Shown here: piece after piece, positions 24,081-36,373 of the stretch
How the letters are laid out: every line of letters begins with the position of its first letter
How positions within the stretch are numbered: the first letter of the stretch is position 1
Assembly (NCBI GenBank): GCA_018340805.1
Contig: JACMZG010001914.1
Span: 63,877-127,876 of the forward strand
DNA: 64,000 nucleotides
Source: Microvelia longipes
Taxonomy: Eukaryota > Arthropoda > Insecta > Hemiptera > Veliidae
Direction: 5' to 3'
The notes under the pieces: generated by a model
The model's input: only the letters and a program-made list of their open reading frames with translations
The model's database searches: none
Told to the model about the DNA's origin: nothing
Position numbers and translations under genes: made by a program

Positions 24081-24204
24081 GAAATTGCTTTATATCTTTT
24101 TCTTGTTAAAAATGTTAACATTTCATTTTGTTGTACTGTTAAATTATTATATATTTTGCATGTTAAAGATGTCATTAATAATATTTTCTGATAAGGCACA
24201 ACTA

Positions 24205-24530
24205 CCACCTATAGGATTTCATTTTTCTACAAAGTTTCAATTCTCTTAGCATTAAATTTACACTAGGGAACTACGATGATAACAGACATCACTCACATTA
24301 CTACACACACACATATAGGACAGACAACTTTGTGAAAACTACTCCAGGAGGCCTTTGAATACCTAAATGGATAATTCCGGTGAACATACCGGTTTATAAT
24401 TTTTTTCTTGGGAAAGCTATGGTCAGTAGGCTTTTTTCTGAGTGGGTTAAAATATACTTCTTCATTAGGTACTGGAAAGTTTCTATTTCGTGAAAAAAAT
24501 CGTTTGTGAGTAAGCAATATAAGCAGGTGC
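24205..24530 (+). repeat. 3' part of repeat family B-A
   Basis: AACTACGATGATAACAGACA, an ACACAC stretch, GACAGACAACTTTGTGAAAA and GGATAATTCCGGTGA. This is the tail module missing from the copy broken at 21117, so the two pieces are probably one element split by the LTR insertion. Confidence 0.7.
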
Positions 24531-27180
24531 TAACTTAAAATATTAACGCCTGGCTATCGTTAAGTATGTTTTAACCCGCTTTACATTGTGATATGCAGAA
24601 TGAAGAAGTAAAATTTATATGTATTTTGCTATTTATTTTTGTTGCAGATGCAAACAGAAATTATTTGAAATTACAGTTACTAATTATCTATTTGTAACCA
24701 ATCGAGCCGACTTGAAGTGCTCTTACCAGCAAATGTAACAATATTACGAGAAAGGGTCGCTTAACTAGGAAGATGTTTGTTAAAATGAGAACTTAAAAAT
24801 TAAGTTTAGTTCCATTAAAAGAAACATTTGAAATTGTTAATAAAGCTGTAATTCGGACCAATTTCACACCCTTGAGCTTCGTGTAGGTGGCATATATCAG
24901 TAATTTTTGTTTCTTTGTAGGTTGTAGATGCGTGAGGTCCGTTAGGATTAGTAATCACGTTTTTAAGTACCTTTAGGACTTGCTACTTCGAAGCCATAGA
25001 CGATATAAACCATCATACATAAGACTGACCCCTGATTTAGATAAGTGGGAAAATAATATCCCTGGTTAATATTTGCAGACATGTTAGCTTCGCCGTCCTC
25101 TTTTAAGTACCTTCAAGTAAACTTGGCAGTCCATAGGTATACCCACTGTTTAGGTGTGTTGGAAACACCTTTGAAAGTGTGTAGGTCTAGGAGGCCTGTA
25201 TATCAGGCCCACCTGATGGTATACAGGCACTCTATGTAGGGTCCTGTCTTGCTTACTTACTTCCAATTGTAATTCCTTCCCACGCCACCACCGGATATAT
25301 TTACTGCTTGACCAACAGATCCTCTTGAACAGCAATACGAGTGTTTCAGATGACGGTGATTGGTCTTGATAGAGACCAGGACTATTATCATTGCATAAAT
25401 AATCCGATACTCCCATGTTCTTGCGATTAAATGGAAGCAAATAATATCGGACAAATAGATTGTGTTTAGTAGGTTATTAGCTTTACATTTAGTTTTCGAC
25501 AATGAGAAAAAAGAAAATTTGAGGCCCTATTTTAGAATATTTGGTAAATTTTATTAAATAATTTGTCTTATTATGACGTCAATCTCTTGAATTAACTCTT
25601 AAAAGCATTATGTAGCAGTTCTCAAGTATGTTCACCAATCTTCACTGCTTAATCTGAGTTACGTTAGCAGCTGAATCTCTCTCTCTCTTAGTCAAGTCAA
25701 GAGGTAGCGCTTTTTCAAGCTGCCAGCAAAATAATGCTTATGGACTTGTTGCTGCTCTGTTTGTGATTTCATCTCAAACCTTCAACCCGACCATCGAGCC
25801 TGCCTTTCTTTCTTACTCTACAGGTAATTTGCTGGTTGCTGTTAAAGGTATGCTCCGTATAGACGGATAGAGACGGGTGTCTTGAGCCTTTTCGTGGTTT
25901 GGGGAGACAGGCTCAGTGCAAGGCACACATTGTGCGTTAAGCCTATTCCTAGCGAGTTTGTCCTCCGAGTTTACAAAGATTACACAGTCCTATTTTCGAC
26001 CAACCATCCACTTCAGGTTGAAATATCCAAACGTTTACCAGCTTTGTATTCAGAACAAATTCAGAGTCGGATACATCGAAGTTACAAGAAAAGTATTTGG
26101 CGGGTTTTTTCAATTTAAAAAATACTTATGGACCAATCAGAAGCCATTAAAAAGAAAGTGTAACATTCGTTAATTCGCCCAACGGCCGTAAGACTTAATC
26201 ATGGAGTATTTTGACGACTATTATTAGAACTAGTTTTAGTCGAAACTGCCTTCANTAACATCGTTAATTCGCCAACGAGCCGTAAGTTAATTCCATGAGT
26301 ATTTTGACGACTATTATAACTAGTTTTAGTCGAAACATGCCTCAACCGTATCACATTCTTGGCTTTTTCTATAAACTTATGATAAAATAAAGAAATCCAT
26401 AAAATATCAGAGACCAAATATCATAAGTATTAGTCAAATTAGATAGTTTATTTTATTATTGGTATATTATATATATATTATATATAATATATAATATATA
26501 TATTATATAATATATCAATATATATATATATAATATATATATATTAAGAATATTTATAATTGATATCTTGGATAGGTGTTCACATGACGTGTCTGCAATA
26601 CATTGTTGAGGTGTCCGTTTAGCCTATCTTCGACTAAAGTAGGAGCTCTCCTTCTTTCAAGAAGGAACTAAGGAAATATCGTTAAAACGGCAGACGGCTG
26701 ATGTTTTCTAAAGTGCTTATTTTTTTTTCTACCTCTTGGCATAAGAGCTATAACCTTGGTAGAAAGGGAACATATTTCTCTCTCGTAGCAGCACCCTAAG
26801 GAATTACGGCTTCGTACCCCGAGGGCCGAGCAATTATGGCGTTGCAACCTGAGCAGTCCCTGAAATAAAAATATTACTTCAATACCAAAACATTTGGATC
26901 GAATTATTCTTTTTATTTTGAGGTTGTCTTTTTTAACTACGCTCGTTCACAAAACTTCCTCTGAATACGCTTATCCTCAAGTGCCTAATTGATAATTTAT
27001 TGCATCTTCGGACTCGCTTCACTCCTTCTTAGACAGAAAAGATCAGTTTTAATTCCAGCGCTCCCCCATCTTTCTTATTGTCCAAAATAATATTTTTTAT
27101 CTATTTATTCTTTTTGTCAGTCGTTAATTGTGGAAACTCCAACTAGGCATTAAGATTAATTTGATTAATCTCTTAGTATA
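24531..27180. other. Region without recognised gene; contains a duplication beside an N
   Basis: The open frames at 25150-25502 (- strand) and 25882-26173 (+ strand) match no family I recognise. An (AT)n tract lies at about 26463-26543. Two ~90-bp copies flank an undetermined base at 26255 (separate entry). Confidence 0.5.
26161..26344. repeat. Direct duplication of ~90 bp around an undetermined base
   Basis: 26161-26254 and 26256-26344 both run TAACA-TCGTTAATTCGCC through GAGTATTTTGACGACTATTA to TTAGTCGAAAC. They differ by small indels, and the only N of the window (26255) lies exactly between them. An assembly join is a likely cause. Confidence 0.8.
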
Positions 27181-27183
27181 AAG

Positions 27184-27470
27184 TTGTGACCCGTGGCGTA
27201 GTGGTTAAGGTACGCGGCCAATACACAGAAAGAATGGGCTTTAAACTTCCGAGTTTATTTAGTCATGGGTGCATGACTAAATAAACTCTTAGCACGGGCC
27301 TGAGTCCCAGCGCAGGCGTCTGGGATTTTTATAAGAGGGATAAAAATTCTGCGTACCACGTCCTTCAGAAGGGGCGTAAAGCCGGTGGTCTCGAGCCTGT
27401 GCGTTGTCAGGTACTCGTTAAAGATCCCTTACCCTAAATGAAACTGGGTATAGGCAAAATTTAGGACCCT
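27184..27470 (+). mobile_element. tRNA-derived SINE with a hairpin-containing insert
   Basis: The head has GTGGCGTAGTGGTTAAGG (27193-27210), a pol III A-box fit. A weak B-box-like GCCTGAGTCCC lies at about 27298-27308. Between them sits an insert with a perfect 17-bp stem. The body has ACGTCCTTCAGAAGGGGCGT and CTCGTTAAAGATCCC, which recalls conserved central domains of known animal SINEs (from memory, not searched). Confidence 0.65.
27251..27288. repeat. Perfect 17-bp stem with 4-nt loop in the SINE head
   Basis: GAGTTTATTTAGTCATG at 27251-27267 is exactly complementary to 27272-27288, with loop GGTG. It separates the A-box and B-box-like parts of the tRNA-like head. Confidence 0.85.
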
Positions 27471-27782
27471 CATAGTAGATTTATAGTAATACTATAGTGT
27501 GTCTGCCTTGTAGTTTAAAGTGCATGGAGGTTTGGTTTAACAGCAAGGGCACGTGTTGTTCCTATTTTTTACTAGACTGTATAGGTCAGTAATTATACGA
27601 ATGATAGCTTGAAAAAAGCATGAGAGGAACCATAGAAATTCACGGCCTGTCTAGATTAGATGAATTATACTTACTTAAAATTAAATTGAGTAGAACACTA
27701 TCTTAGGGAGGTGGCAAAAAGGGCCCAACAACGTGGCCTACTTGCCACGTAGTTACTACCACTTTATACTATCTGGTATAAT

Positions 27783-28241
27783 AGTCCAAGAGCCGGACCT
27801 GAAAAATGTGACTCACAAATTTTTTTGAAAATCCATTTTAAATTATGAAGAAATAACATAGTCTGGCATGCCTTCTGTGCATATTTTTGACCATTTAACA
27901 AGTGTTATAACTTTAATTGTAGTTATGTTATTTATTATTAGTTATCTATACTATTAGTTATTTTGACGAAAAACCACTCGTTTTATAGGAAATTTTATCA
28001 GCCCCATAAAATGTTCTCTTCGTATTTTGCACACGATCAACAGGGACATGCAACACTTATTGCAAAAAAACTGGAATTTACGCGATTTTCTAATATTATG
28101 AGGGAGCGCATTAATATGAAGGGCTCCCACTCTGGATAGGCAGACTATGCTTTTCCTCATAATTTAAGGTATATTTTTAGAAAAATTTGTTTGAAGTAGT
28201 ACAAATGAGTCATATTTTTTAGGCCTGGCTCTTGGGCTATA
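27783..28241. mobile_element. ~460-bp non-autonomous element with ~35-bp terminal inverted repeats
   Basis: The left end (AGTCCAAGAGCCGGACCTGA, on to TGTGACTCA) matches the reverse complement of the right end (GGCCTGGCTCTTGGGCTAT) with few changes. A single related end (TAGTCCAAGAGTTAGACCTG) occurs at about 47307. The 68-codon open frame inside, on the - strand, is not a recognised transposase. Confidence 0.65.
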
Positions 28242-28242
28242 A

Positions 28243-28440
28243 GCACACTGGAGTGCTACGATAATAACGGACACACACACAAATACAGACTATTACCAAT
28301 ACCAAATACTAACCCTCAGGAGGTCTTAAAAACACCTGAGACGAATGGTTCAGTTGACATCTTGGTTTCGGTATTTTAGTGGAAACACATTACTTCATCT
28401 ATATAACTACGGAATAAATAAGAAAAAGTAGTTGTAATTG
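28243..28440 (+). repeat. 3' part of repeat family B-A
   Basis: GTGCTACGATAATAACGGAC, an ACACAC stretch, AGGAGGTCTTAAAAACACC, then TATATAACTACGGAATAAAT and a purine-rich end. It directly abuts the TIR element on its left. Confidence 0.65.
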
Positions 28441-28999
28441 TAAACAAACCTGTCCTGTTTCCATTTTATAAAAACTGACTCTATAAAGTGATATGACATC
28501 AGGCTGACATTCGCTGGAGAGGTGGTTTACCAGTGTCAATGTGAAATCTCTTGCCTGTTTATGGTTATATGGTCGAGTATCTACAGTAGTAAAGTCATTG
28601 ATAAAAATTTCACATGGCTCAACTAGTTATTTCATTGAGGAACTCTATACGTCTATCTCAGAATCTATCACTACAAACTTTCACTCAGAACATGTTCGTA
28701 AATCAATTTCCCGAGTTAAAAGAGTTTCTAATGCCATCGACAAATCCTAAGATTTGGAACAGTTATGATTAAATTATTATTTTTGATATAAAAATATCAA
28801 TTGAATTTAAATAGCAACAAAAATAAATACTTTTTACTAAAGAGATTTTAGATTATATATCCTTATATATACAGAAAAAATGAGTTATAATTTGTGCTTA
28901 ATAATAGAGTAACTGCTTAAGTTTTATGGCATAAACCGGAGCCTTAAACAAGAAATAGATCTAATGCACGGAACAAATTAAAAAACAATTGGACAAATT

Positions 29000-30065
29000 A
29001 ATTGCAATTTGGATGGATGCTTACAAATGGAAATTCGCCCGGCCCGCGAACCACCTCGCCAAAATTATTTTTCGTCATAAACTAAAATATAGTAAGTAAA
29101 ACGATAAAGATCTATCGTCCTTACCAGGATTCGAATCCAGGTACCCTGGATTTGAGTACTTAGAGTGTTTGCATTGACTCTGGACTGTTATTAATTCACT
29201 CAAAGCCCCAAAATACATCGAAAACGACTCCCCAATCGAAATATGTTATTTATCGGATGTTAGGTTTTCCAGTAATTGAACTTCGTTTGTTTGACTTCTC
29301 TTCTCTTCTCATCGGCTTAAAACTTAAACATTAAAAATTATACCCTAGTGAAAAATTATTTTTTGCCTACCGTAAGTTTGGTTTTATTATACTGTTTATT
29401 CATTAGAACATCAACGGGCATAAGCCTTTTTTACATTACTTATTTTTTTTTTTTTTTTAAGAAAAATTGCACAAAAAACCTTTATAAAAGTAGAAAAGAA
29501 AACAAAGTAATAAATACATTGAAAATGAGGAAAAGAAAAGTTATTTGGCCATAAATTTATCTACAATAATATCACTGATTAATAATACTGAGATAAATAT
29601 AAATTCACAAAGTTTTAGGTAATTTACCATGGTTTTTTGACTTTTCATATTTTAGAGTCGTCGTATCGACTTTGGACTAAGCTCCTTCGATTCAGCACCC
29701 CAAAAATATTAATAAGGATCTTTGGCGCTGCGAACAATAATAACCTTAAATTTAAACGATTTTTTAAAATTTTGGTGAATCCGCAAACCAGGTTCCAGTC
29801 ATCCTGAACCGACATTTTTTAACCAAGTTTGAGTTAAAAATATTTATTCGTTCGGAAAATAGCTATACACTACTATACATATACGTTTTGCAAAACGTAC
29901 GCATTACGTACGCATTTTTTGTGATCAAGGGCCTATGAAACAAATTTTATCCATGGTCCGAGCTTCAACTGCGGGAGTTGCATTGACTTGGAAATACGTC
30001 ATGGCGGGCATGACGTCTATCCCATAAGCGAATTTTTACCAAAGGAATTCGCTAAAAGGAGAAGA
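29000..30065 (-). repeat. Composite repeat family C, reversed copy
   Basis: Reading the - strand, it has the GCGAATT-CCTTTGG block near 30050, then GAATCGAAGGAGC near 29690 and TTTCGATTGGGGAGTCGTTTT near 29230. It ends with a B-box-like GGATTCGAATCC at about 29130 and the TGGCG-GGTGGTTCGC block near 29050. The order matches the + strand copy at 59435-61029. Confidence 0.65.
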
Positions 30066-30800
30066 AGAAATCTGGTTATGAGCTTTTCTTAAATAGCCAA
30101 GCCTGTAACGGATCTTCTTGTTTGCCTATTGTATTCAACTTTATATTTAATTTCAGCATTTTTACAGGAAAACGTATTTCGCAAAGAACAGGCTTAACAT
30201 AAAACAATGTTTTTTATTAAAAAAGTTTGGTCTGAGAAAATTATAAAAAAAGAGGTCCGAGAATAGAGGCTCTATTTCTTATCAGTTTGGTAAAAGCTGC
30301 ATTATTTACTATTTCGAAGCTCACTACTCTTCTAAAAAAGGTAGCAAATAAGTGGAATTATCTTGCGTAGGACGGTTTAAATCATTCGGAGCTGTCAACG
30401 GCTCGCGACATTGAGAAAGCGTAAAACATTTTTAGGGAACATACGGCTTTCATTCCAAAATATAAAATACCGATGATTGTTGCACTGGCGGCACAAACAT
30501 GATATCAAAATTCCTCTTTGCAAAATCAAGGCTTGTCTTTTAATGTGAATTCATAATTAATTACTTATAAAAACACCTTAAATATACGAATACTTAAATT
30601 TATTTTCGTAAGTTCTCCATATCCATATTTGTTTTGCAAAAACAAAGTGGTAAACGGCTCAGAAATTGTTCTTTACTTTGGTTATATCAGTACACTAACT
30701 GGTTCTAAATAGATGAATAACTGCGGAGTTCCAATCAGATAATTTATATTCATTAAATGAGTACCAAGAAAAAATATATATACTTTCCTTTTGACATATG

Positions 30801-30930
30801 AGTACAAGTGAGATAATTTGTACTAGTCAGATAAGTACCTGGTACAAATGAGATAATTTATACTAATCAGATAAGTACCTGGTACAAATGAGATAATTTA
30901 TACTAATCAGATAAGTACCTGGTACAAATC
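30801..30930. repeat. 40-bp tandem repeat, about 3.2 units
   Basis: GGTACAAATGAGATAATTTA then TACTAATCAGATAAGTACCT; units start at 30801, 30841 and 30881 with almost no change between the last two. The flanks (30.7-31.1 kb) show more decayed relatives of AGATAAGTACCTGG. Confidence 0.85.
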
Positions 30931-31724
30931 TACCAAAAGATTGGTATTCTAGATAGATTTCTACTCACCAGATATGTAAGTGAAAGTACTCTAATTGGTT
31001 CTCATCATATAAGTAACAAGGCAAACAGTCAATATCTTTTCATAAAATAAGTACCTGGCTCAAACCAGATTTGTTGTACTCAAAAAATAAGTTACCTGGT
31101 TCTAATTAAATAATTTTTGTCCAGCTTGAACATAAAATCTCACACCAAAATTAATAAGTTATACTTTATTCTTAAGTTAGCTACTTTTCCTTTTTTTTTT
31201 TTATTTAAGTACCTTTTACTTTTCTAAAGTTTATTATATTTTAAATAAAAAAGAATAAATAAAATAAAACTAATTAGGTTATTTTTAACACAATTCAAGA
31301 CTTCTTTATAATTTTTTTCCTACAAAGATACCATTTTGAAAAATCTGTAATCTTTTGTTCAGATATTTTTTCAAAGAATAATAATTTATTTTAAAAGTCT
31401 TTTAAAGTGTACAATAGAAGTAATTATAATAATTTATTGTTAATATATTGAGAAAAGTAGATAAAGGACATTTTTATGGTGGCTCTGGAGAAAGTCCAGG
31501 ATTATCCTTAAGCCCTTGTACTTTAAGAATTTTAAGTATTTAAAATATTATTCAATAACTCAGGGCGGTTTCCGATTGTTTATGTCACTGTAATTCTTAT
31601 TTGTTATTCCAAGTGTATTTATTTTAATTTTTAAGGACTATTATAGTTAGTTGTTTAGTTTGTTCAAGTTTTTTAAGCACTTTTCATTTTAACTGCTTTC
31701 ACTATTTTTGTATTTTCTTTTCTT

Positions 31725-31960
31725 TTAGAAGAAAATAAAAGAGGGGAAAGAAAGAGGAATTCCTTGTAGACTGTAATATTAATAATTAATAATGATTTAA
31801 TACTACTCGAATTTGTGTTAGTCTCCATGAAGAAAAGAAAAAAAGTATTTTTGAAGAAAAGAAAAGAAAGAGAAAAGAAAGCGGAATTCCTTGTAGTCTG
31901 TAATATTAATTAATAAAAATTTAATACTATTCAAATTTGTGTTAGTCTCCATGATAGCAA
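31725..31960. repeat. ~110-bp direct duplication
   Basis: GGAATTCCTTGTAGACTGTAA, ATTTAATACTA-TC-AATTTG and TGTTAGTCTCCATGA occur twice, at about 31757-31832 and 31882-31954, each preceded by a GAAAAGAAAG tract. Confidence 0.75.
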
Positions 31961-32199
31961 TATAATTGATACAATATGAAGTAAACTTGAGTGATTTTTT
32001 AATATCCCACTAGTGCCATCATCAATCATAATGGTTTAAGATAATAATAATAAGCCCTTAAATGTCAGTTTAAATAAATTTTGCTGAATCAGAAAATATG
32101 GTAATGCAATTACTAAATTTAGGAAATCGGGAAAATATCATTGGTATTGAAACTCTTGGGAGTCTTACGGGGATGGAGATCATTTGCTATAAGTCTCGG

Positions 32200-33000
32200 G
32201 CCGGATATAATAGTTATTTATGCACACAGGGAATTAAGAATACTATTATATTCCTGAGTAGTTAGTTGGTTCTTAAGGCGTCAGCCGAGAGAACCAAATT
32301 ATTTAACTCCCGAGGCGAAGCCAAGGAATTTAAGTATTTAACTCCCATGGCAAAGTCGAGGGAGTTAAGACTATTTACACCGAGGCGAAGCCAAGGGAGG
32401 CAATTGCGAGGGGGGGATAGCATTCTACTCCCAAGGTGCATACAAGATTTTATATCGTTGATTTTATTTTAATACGTTTTGTTGTATTTTATTCTAATTT
32501 TTTGGGTCGGAACCCTTATAAATTTAAGGTGTGCAGCCTCCAAAAAAATCAAAACATTTTTTGATTGCTCTAAACTACTTCTTTTGACCTGAAACAAATT
32601 TCGAGCCAATAAAAAAAAAATTTTTTTTGGTCGGCTCTCCTTATAAATTTTGGGGTGCCACCCCTAGAAAATTACAAAAATTATTTGGTCACCTGTATAA
32701 ATTTAGAGAATACCACTTCATTAAAAAAAATTATATAATTGGCTCTAATAACCTAATCATAGGGAAAAAGTTACTTTTTACTCCTAAGAGAGTGAAAAGT
32801 AACATTTTCTCTCTTGGGAGTGAAAAGTGCTTCTTTACTCCCTTAAAACTAGTCAATAAACTTTACATTATACACCGTCTGGAGATAAAATATGAATTTA
32901 TATTTTAGGTTACATTTATACTTCAAGTTATATTTATATTTTATGTTACATTTCTATTTCATGTTATATTTATACTTCATGCAAATATAAATATAACATG
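32200..33000. repeat. Short irregular repeats around CGAGGCGAAGCCAAGG
   Basis: GGCGAAGCCAAGG with GGAGTTAAG occurs at 32312-32400 in two or three partial units. Inverted TTACTTTTTACTCCTAAGAG-like arms lie at about 32770-32830. T-rich 18-bp units (TTACATTTATACTTCA) are at about 32908-32980. All are non-coding; the related phrase CTCCC-GGTGCATA recurs at 61706. Confidence 0.55.
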
Positions 33001-33149
33001 TGAATCGAAATTGTATAATCGTAAAAACATGTAATCGAAAGTTATCTACAAGATGGAAATAATCCCACATGTACATAGCAATTATAGACGATGAGGATTA
33101 CAAAACGAACAGTATCCTAAATTAGAGCGAATTTTAGAAAAAAATGAGC

Positions 33150-33250
33150 TTATGTGGGTTTTATATATATATATATATATGTATGTTCTCAAAACCCCTC
33201 TAAATCTCTTCGCTTCACCTCCTGTAATTATTATTATTATAAAAGATTGT

Positions 33251-33324
<74 letters not shown>

Positions 33325-33810
33325 CTGTGTGTGTGTGTGTGTGTGTATGTATTCACGAGATTTTTGTGAATTAATTAATTAACGTTCAAACGCTTTCTCG
33401 GAATGAAGTGAAACTTGGTACAAAAATCAACCCTGGTTTATGTCCCGAACCCTATTGTTTATAAAGTATGTGTGATGTCACATATTTTTGCGACGTCAAT
33501 AAATAATGACCCCACAATCTTTTCAAAAAATTACAAATCTTCAAGAAGTGTTTAGATAGGGTTGACATTTTTTAAGCATGTAATTCTATTTATGGTTAAG
33601 AAAAATACGAAGTTACATTTTATTTTCAGCATTTTTCCGGTGTTATTGGTTGACAAACGTAATGTAAACAAATCACGTTCTTTGACTAATAAATTTTAAA
33701 ATTGGCTTATTGGCTGTTTGCCACTTATATAAACTAGTAATATGACGAACAACAACAACCATGTGGCCGCGAAGCGGCCCCCAGCGCTAACGCTGCGGAG
33801 CGGCTAAGAG
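33150..33810. repeat. Repeat family D, second copy
   Basis: (TA)n and (TG)n at 33160-33352 create long Ile/Tyr-only open frames that are not genes. Then come AACTTGGTACAAAAATCAACC, a stretch shared with 18950-19220, and the GTGGCCGCGAAGCGGCC block at 33763-33779. The part up to CGAACCCTATT is also shared with about 59680-59730. Confidence 0.65.
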
Positions 33811-34299
33811 ATTGAAGGCCTCTTGATTCTCTTGGTTTAAATTCCTTAGGCTTGGCTCATTCTTTTATATTTGTTTCAGATATATGAATACACAATATAA
33901 TTGTAATAAACTTAATTAAATTAAAGTCAAACACAACATTATTTAAACAAACTTTAAAGATGTATTTCTTTTCTTAAATTATTTTAACAACATTAATTAG
34001 AAAACTCTTATTGTTTATATATTGACAGTTATGTTGCTAGGCAACCAATATTATTGTTTACAATTGTATTTTTAACAATAATCAATAATGATAAACGTTA
34101 TTTCTGAATAGATCACTAATAGATAGAATAGATTACTAAGTGCGAATATATTTTTTGAATCCGAGTTACAGAACATTTATCATTAACCCGCATATTACGT
34201 GATTACTGTGTTAACCTATTTACGAAATTCGATACTTAAAAAACAATTTATATTGTCAATTGTAAATTAGAATTTAAAAAAAAATCAATTTGTTGATTT

Positions 34300-35240
34300 C
34301 TTCTTGTATGATATGGAAAGTAGATTATCCAACTAGAGATTTAAGTGGCATTGGATGGGGATTTTTTTTTTACTTTTCTTTATTTATATTGTAGGTATGT
34401 AGAAAAAATATTGTTTGCGAAAAAATCTGAATTCGGGAATTCACCTGAATTATCCGTTTTAGGTGTTCTTAAGACTTTCCGAGTAGTTCTCACAAAGTTA
34501 TCTGTGTGTGTGTGTGTTTGTGTATGTCTATTATTATCGTATCTCCCAGTGTATTTATGATAGAAAATGTTTTGAAAATTCATAAATTGTGGAAACATAT
34601 TTTGACCAATTGAAGATTTGGCATGCATATATCCATGTATAAGACACAAATACGTCAAAGATTCATCTCATTATCAGCATTAGTTCAATTTTTGTTAATG
34701 ACATGTATACGTTTTTTAAAAATTTATGAAAAATCAGAAAAAAATTCAATTGAGTTGAAATTTGATACAAGTGTATACCTTTACGTAATAAATAAGTACA
34801 CTGGTACGACAAGTATAAACATGATTTTTGTTGGATAATAATAGGTAAGCAGCATCGAGCGTGGTCAGTGCCTGGGTGACAGCTAGGAATAATAAAACAG
34901 ATTTACGATCTGAAGGCGAGCAAAGCGAGTTCGAAGTAGGGAGGATAAATGTAGCAAATCTGATGTGGCGAGGAACCACATCCCAAAAAAAACTATAACC
35001 ACGCACCAGATTTTTTTTGGAATAGTAACAGCTCGGGTGCTGGGAATAATAAAACAGATGTATTTACTATCTGAGGACGAGCAAAGCGAGTCCAAAGACC
35101 TGTTGCGCTCTAAATTGAACGACTAATTTATTCTGAGGACGAGCGATGCGAGTTCGGAGTGGGGAGGATGAGCGTAGCGAATCTTATGTGATGAGAAAAA
35201 GTTCAGAGGTTCCCCGTACCCGGTTTTTTATTTTTTTTCC
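34300..35240 (-). repeat. Repeat family B-A, reversed full-length copy
   Basis: On the - strand it starts at GGGTACGGGGAACCTCTGAAC (about 35222), has two rounds of GACTCGCTTTGCTCGTCCTC-type sequence, and ends in the TGTGTGT/ACACACA tail module near 34500. There is no lasting open frame. Confidence 0.7.
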
Positions 35241-36248
35241 TTGCCTATTTATGACAAAAATGTATGACAAAAAAACCCTATTATAGCTAATTAAATAATT
35301 TTTAATTTTAAATCATTATTAAAAAAATATATTAAAATGATAATATTTATTTATCTATATAAGAATTTTAATTAATTATTATGATTTAACAATATAAACA
35401 AACAGTATATTATAAAAAAAATAAATACAATAAATCAAACTGATAATTAAAACTCTCAGCAATATTTTATGGTGCCTTAAGTCGTTGTTTTTTTTTTATA
35501 AATTATGGTTATATGTTTATTTGGTATTTTACCATCTATTCAGCAAAATGTTTCTAATACTTTCTTGAAACAGCATTTCACATGGGCTTTTGATGCTTTG
35601 CATGAAACTGGTGAGAATGCAATTTCCCTTTCTCTATTTTAGAGAAAAACTGTACGAACCGAAGAGTTTAGAAAAGCCTCTTTACTTTAGGGCTTACTCA
35701 ATGGACACTCAAATAGCGACAGTATCAATGGCGACCGAATAAAAAAAAAGATTGATTTTTCGCCTTGTTTTTCGCTATTTGGGTTTTTGCTTTTCTGATT
35801 TTAATGATTCGAAATTTATCAAAATACGTATTTCACTTACAGCCTGGAGTCATGTAAAACTATTATTTAAATTCCATATCATTGGTAGAGGACTATAGAC
35901 AGAAATTGAGGGCATCTCGTATAGTTCTGCTCCACTTGTGGGCTGTGATACAAATTGATATCTTTATTTCAAACCAATATATAGTTGCATATTCCTTTCA
36001 CTTAATAGAACCTGGGTCATCATAACTTAAGATGTTTACAAAGCCTAGGGTATCTGAACTTGAGCTAAAAGAAACTTCACTTGTAGTTTAGATGAATATA
36101 TTATTTATTGTATATTATATTTACTGTATTTATATAGATTCTATTGAAGACTAGAAAGATTTATGATAAAATAAATTATAAAATAACTGGGTACAGAATA
36201 CCTTAGAAATTTTCTTACCCTTAATCATTATGCACCTAATATATATAT

Positions 36249-36320
<72 letters not shown>

Positions 36321-36328
36321 ATATATAA

Positions 36329-36373
<45 letters not shown>

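Noticed and set aside
25882..26173. Two overlapping + strand frames of 78 and 85 codons
   Set aside because: I considered a transposase fragment but could not point to any catalytic motif; left unannotated.
29100..29160. tRNA gene suggested by GGATTCGAATCC
   Set aside because: Only a B-box/T-arm-like segment is present, without a foldable acceptor, D or anticodon arm; it belongs to the dispersed family C repeat.
30801..30930. CRISPR-like regular repeats
   Set aside because: Head-to-tail 40-bp units without unique spacers in eukaryotic DNA: a simple tandem repeat.
33152..33382. Open frames of 71-76 codons made mostly of Ile and Tyr
   Set aside because: They are translations of (TA)n and (TG)n tracts; the same applies at 45104-45349 and around 54820-54890.
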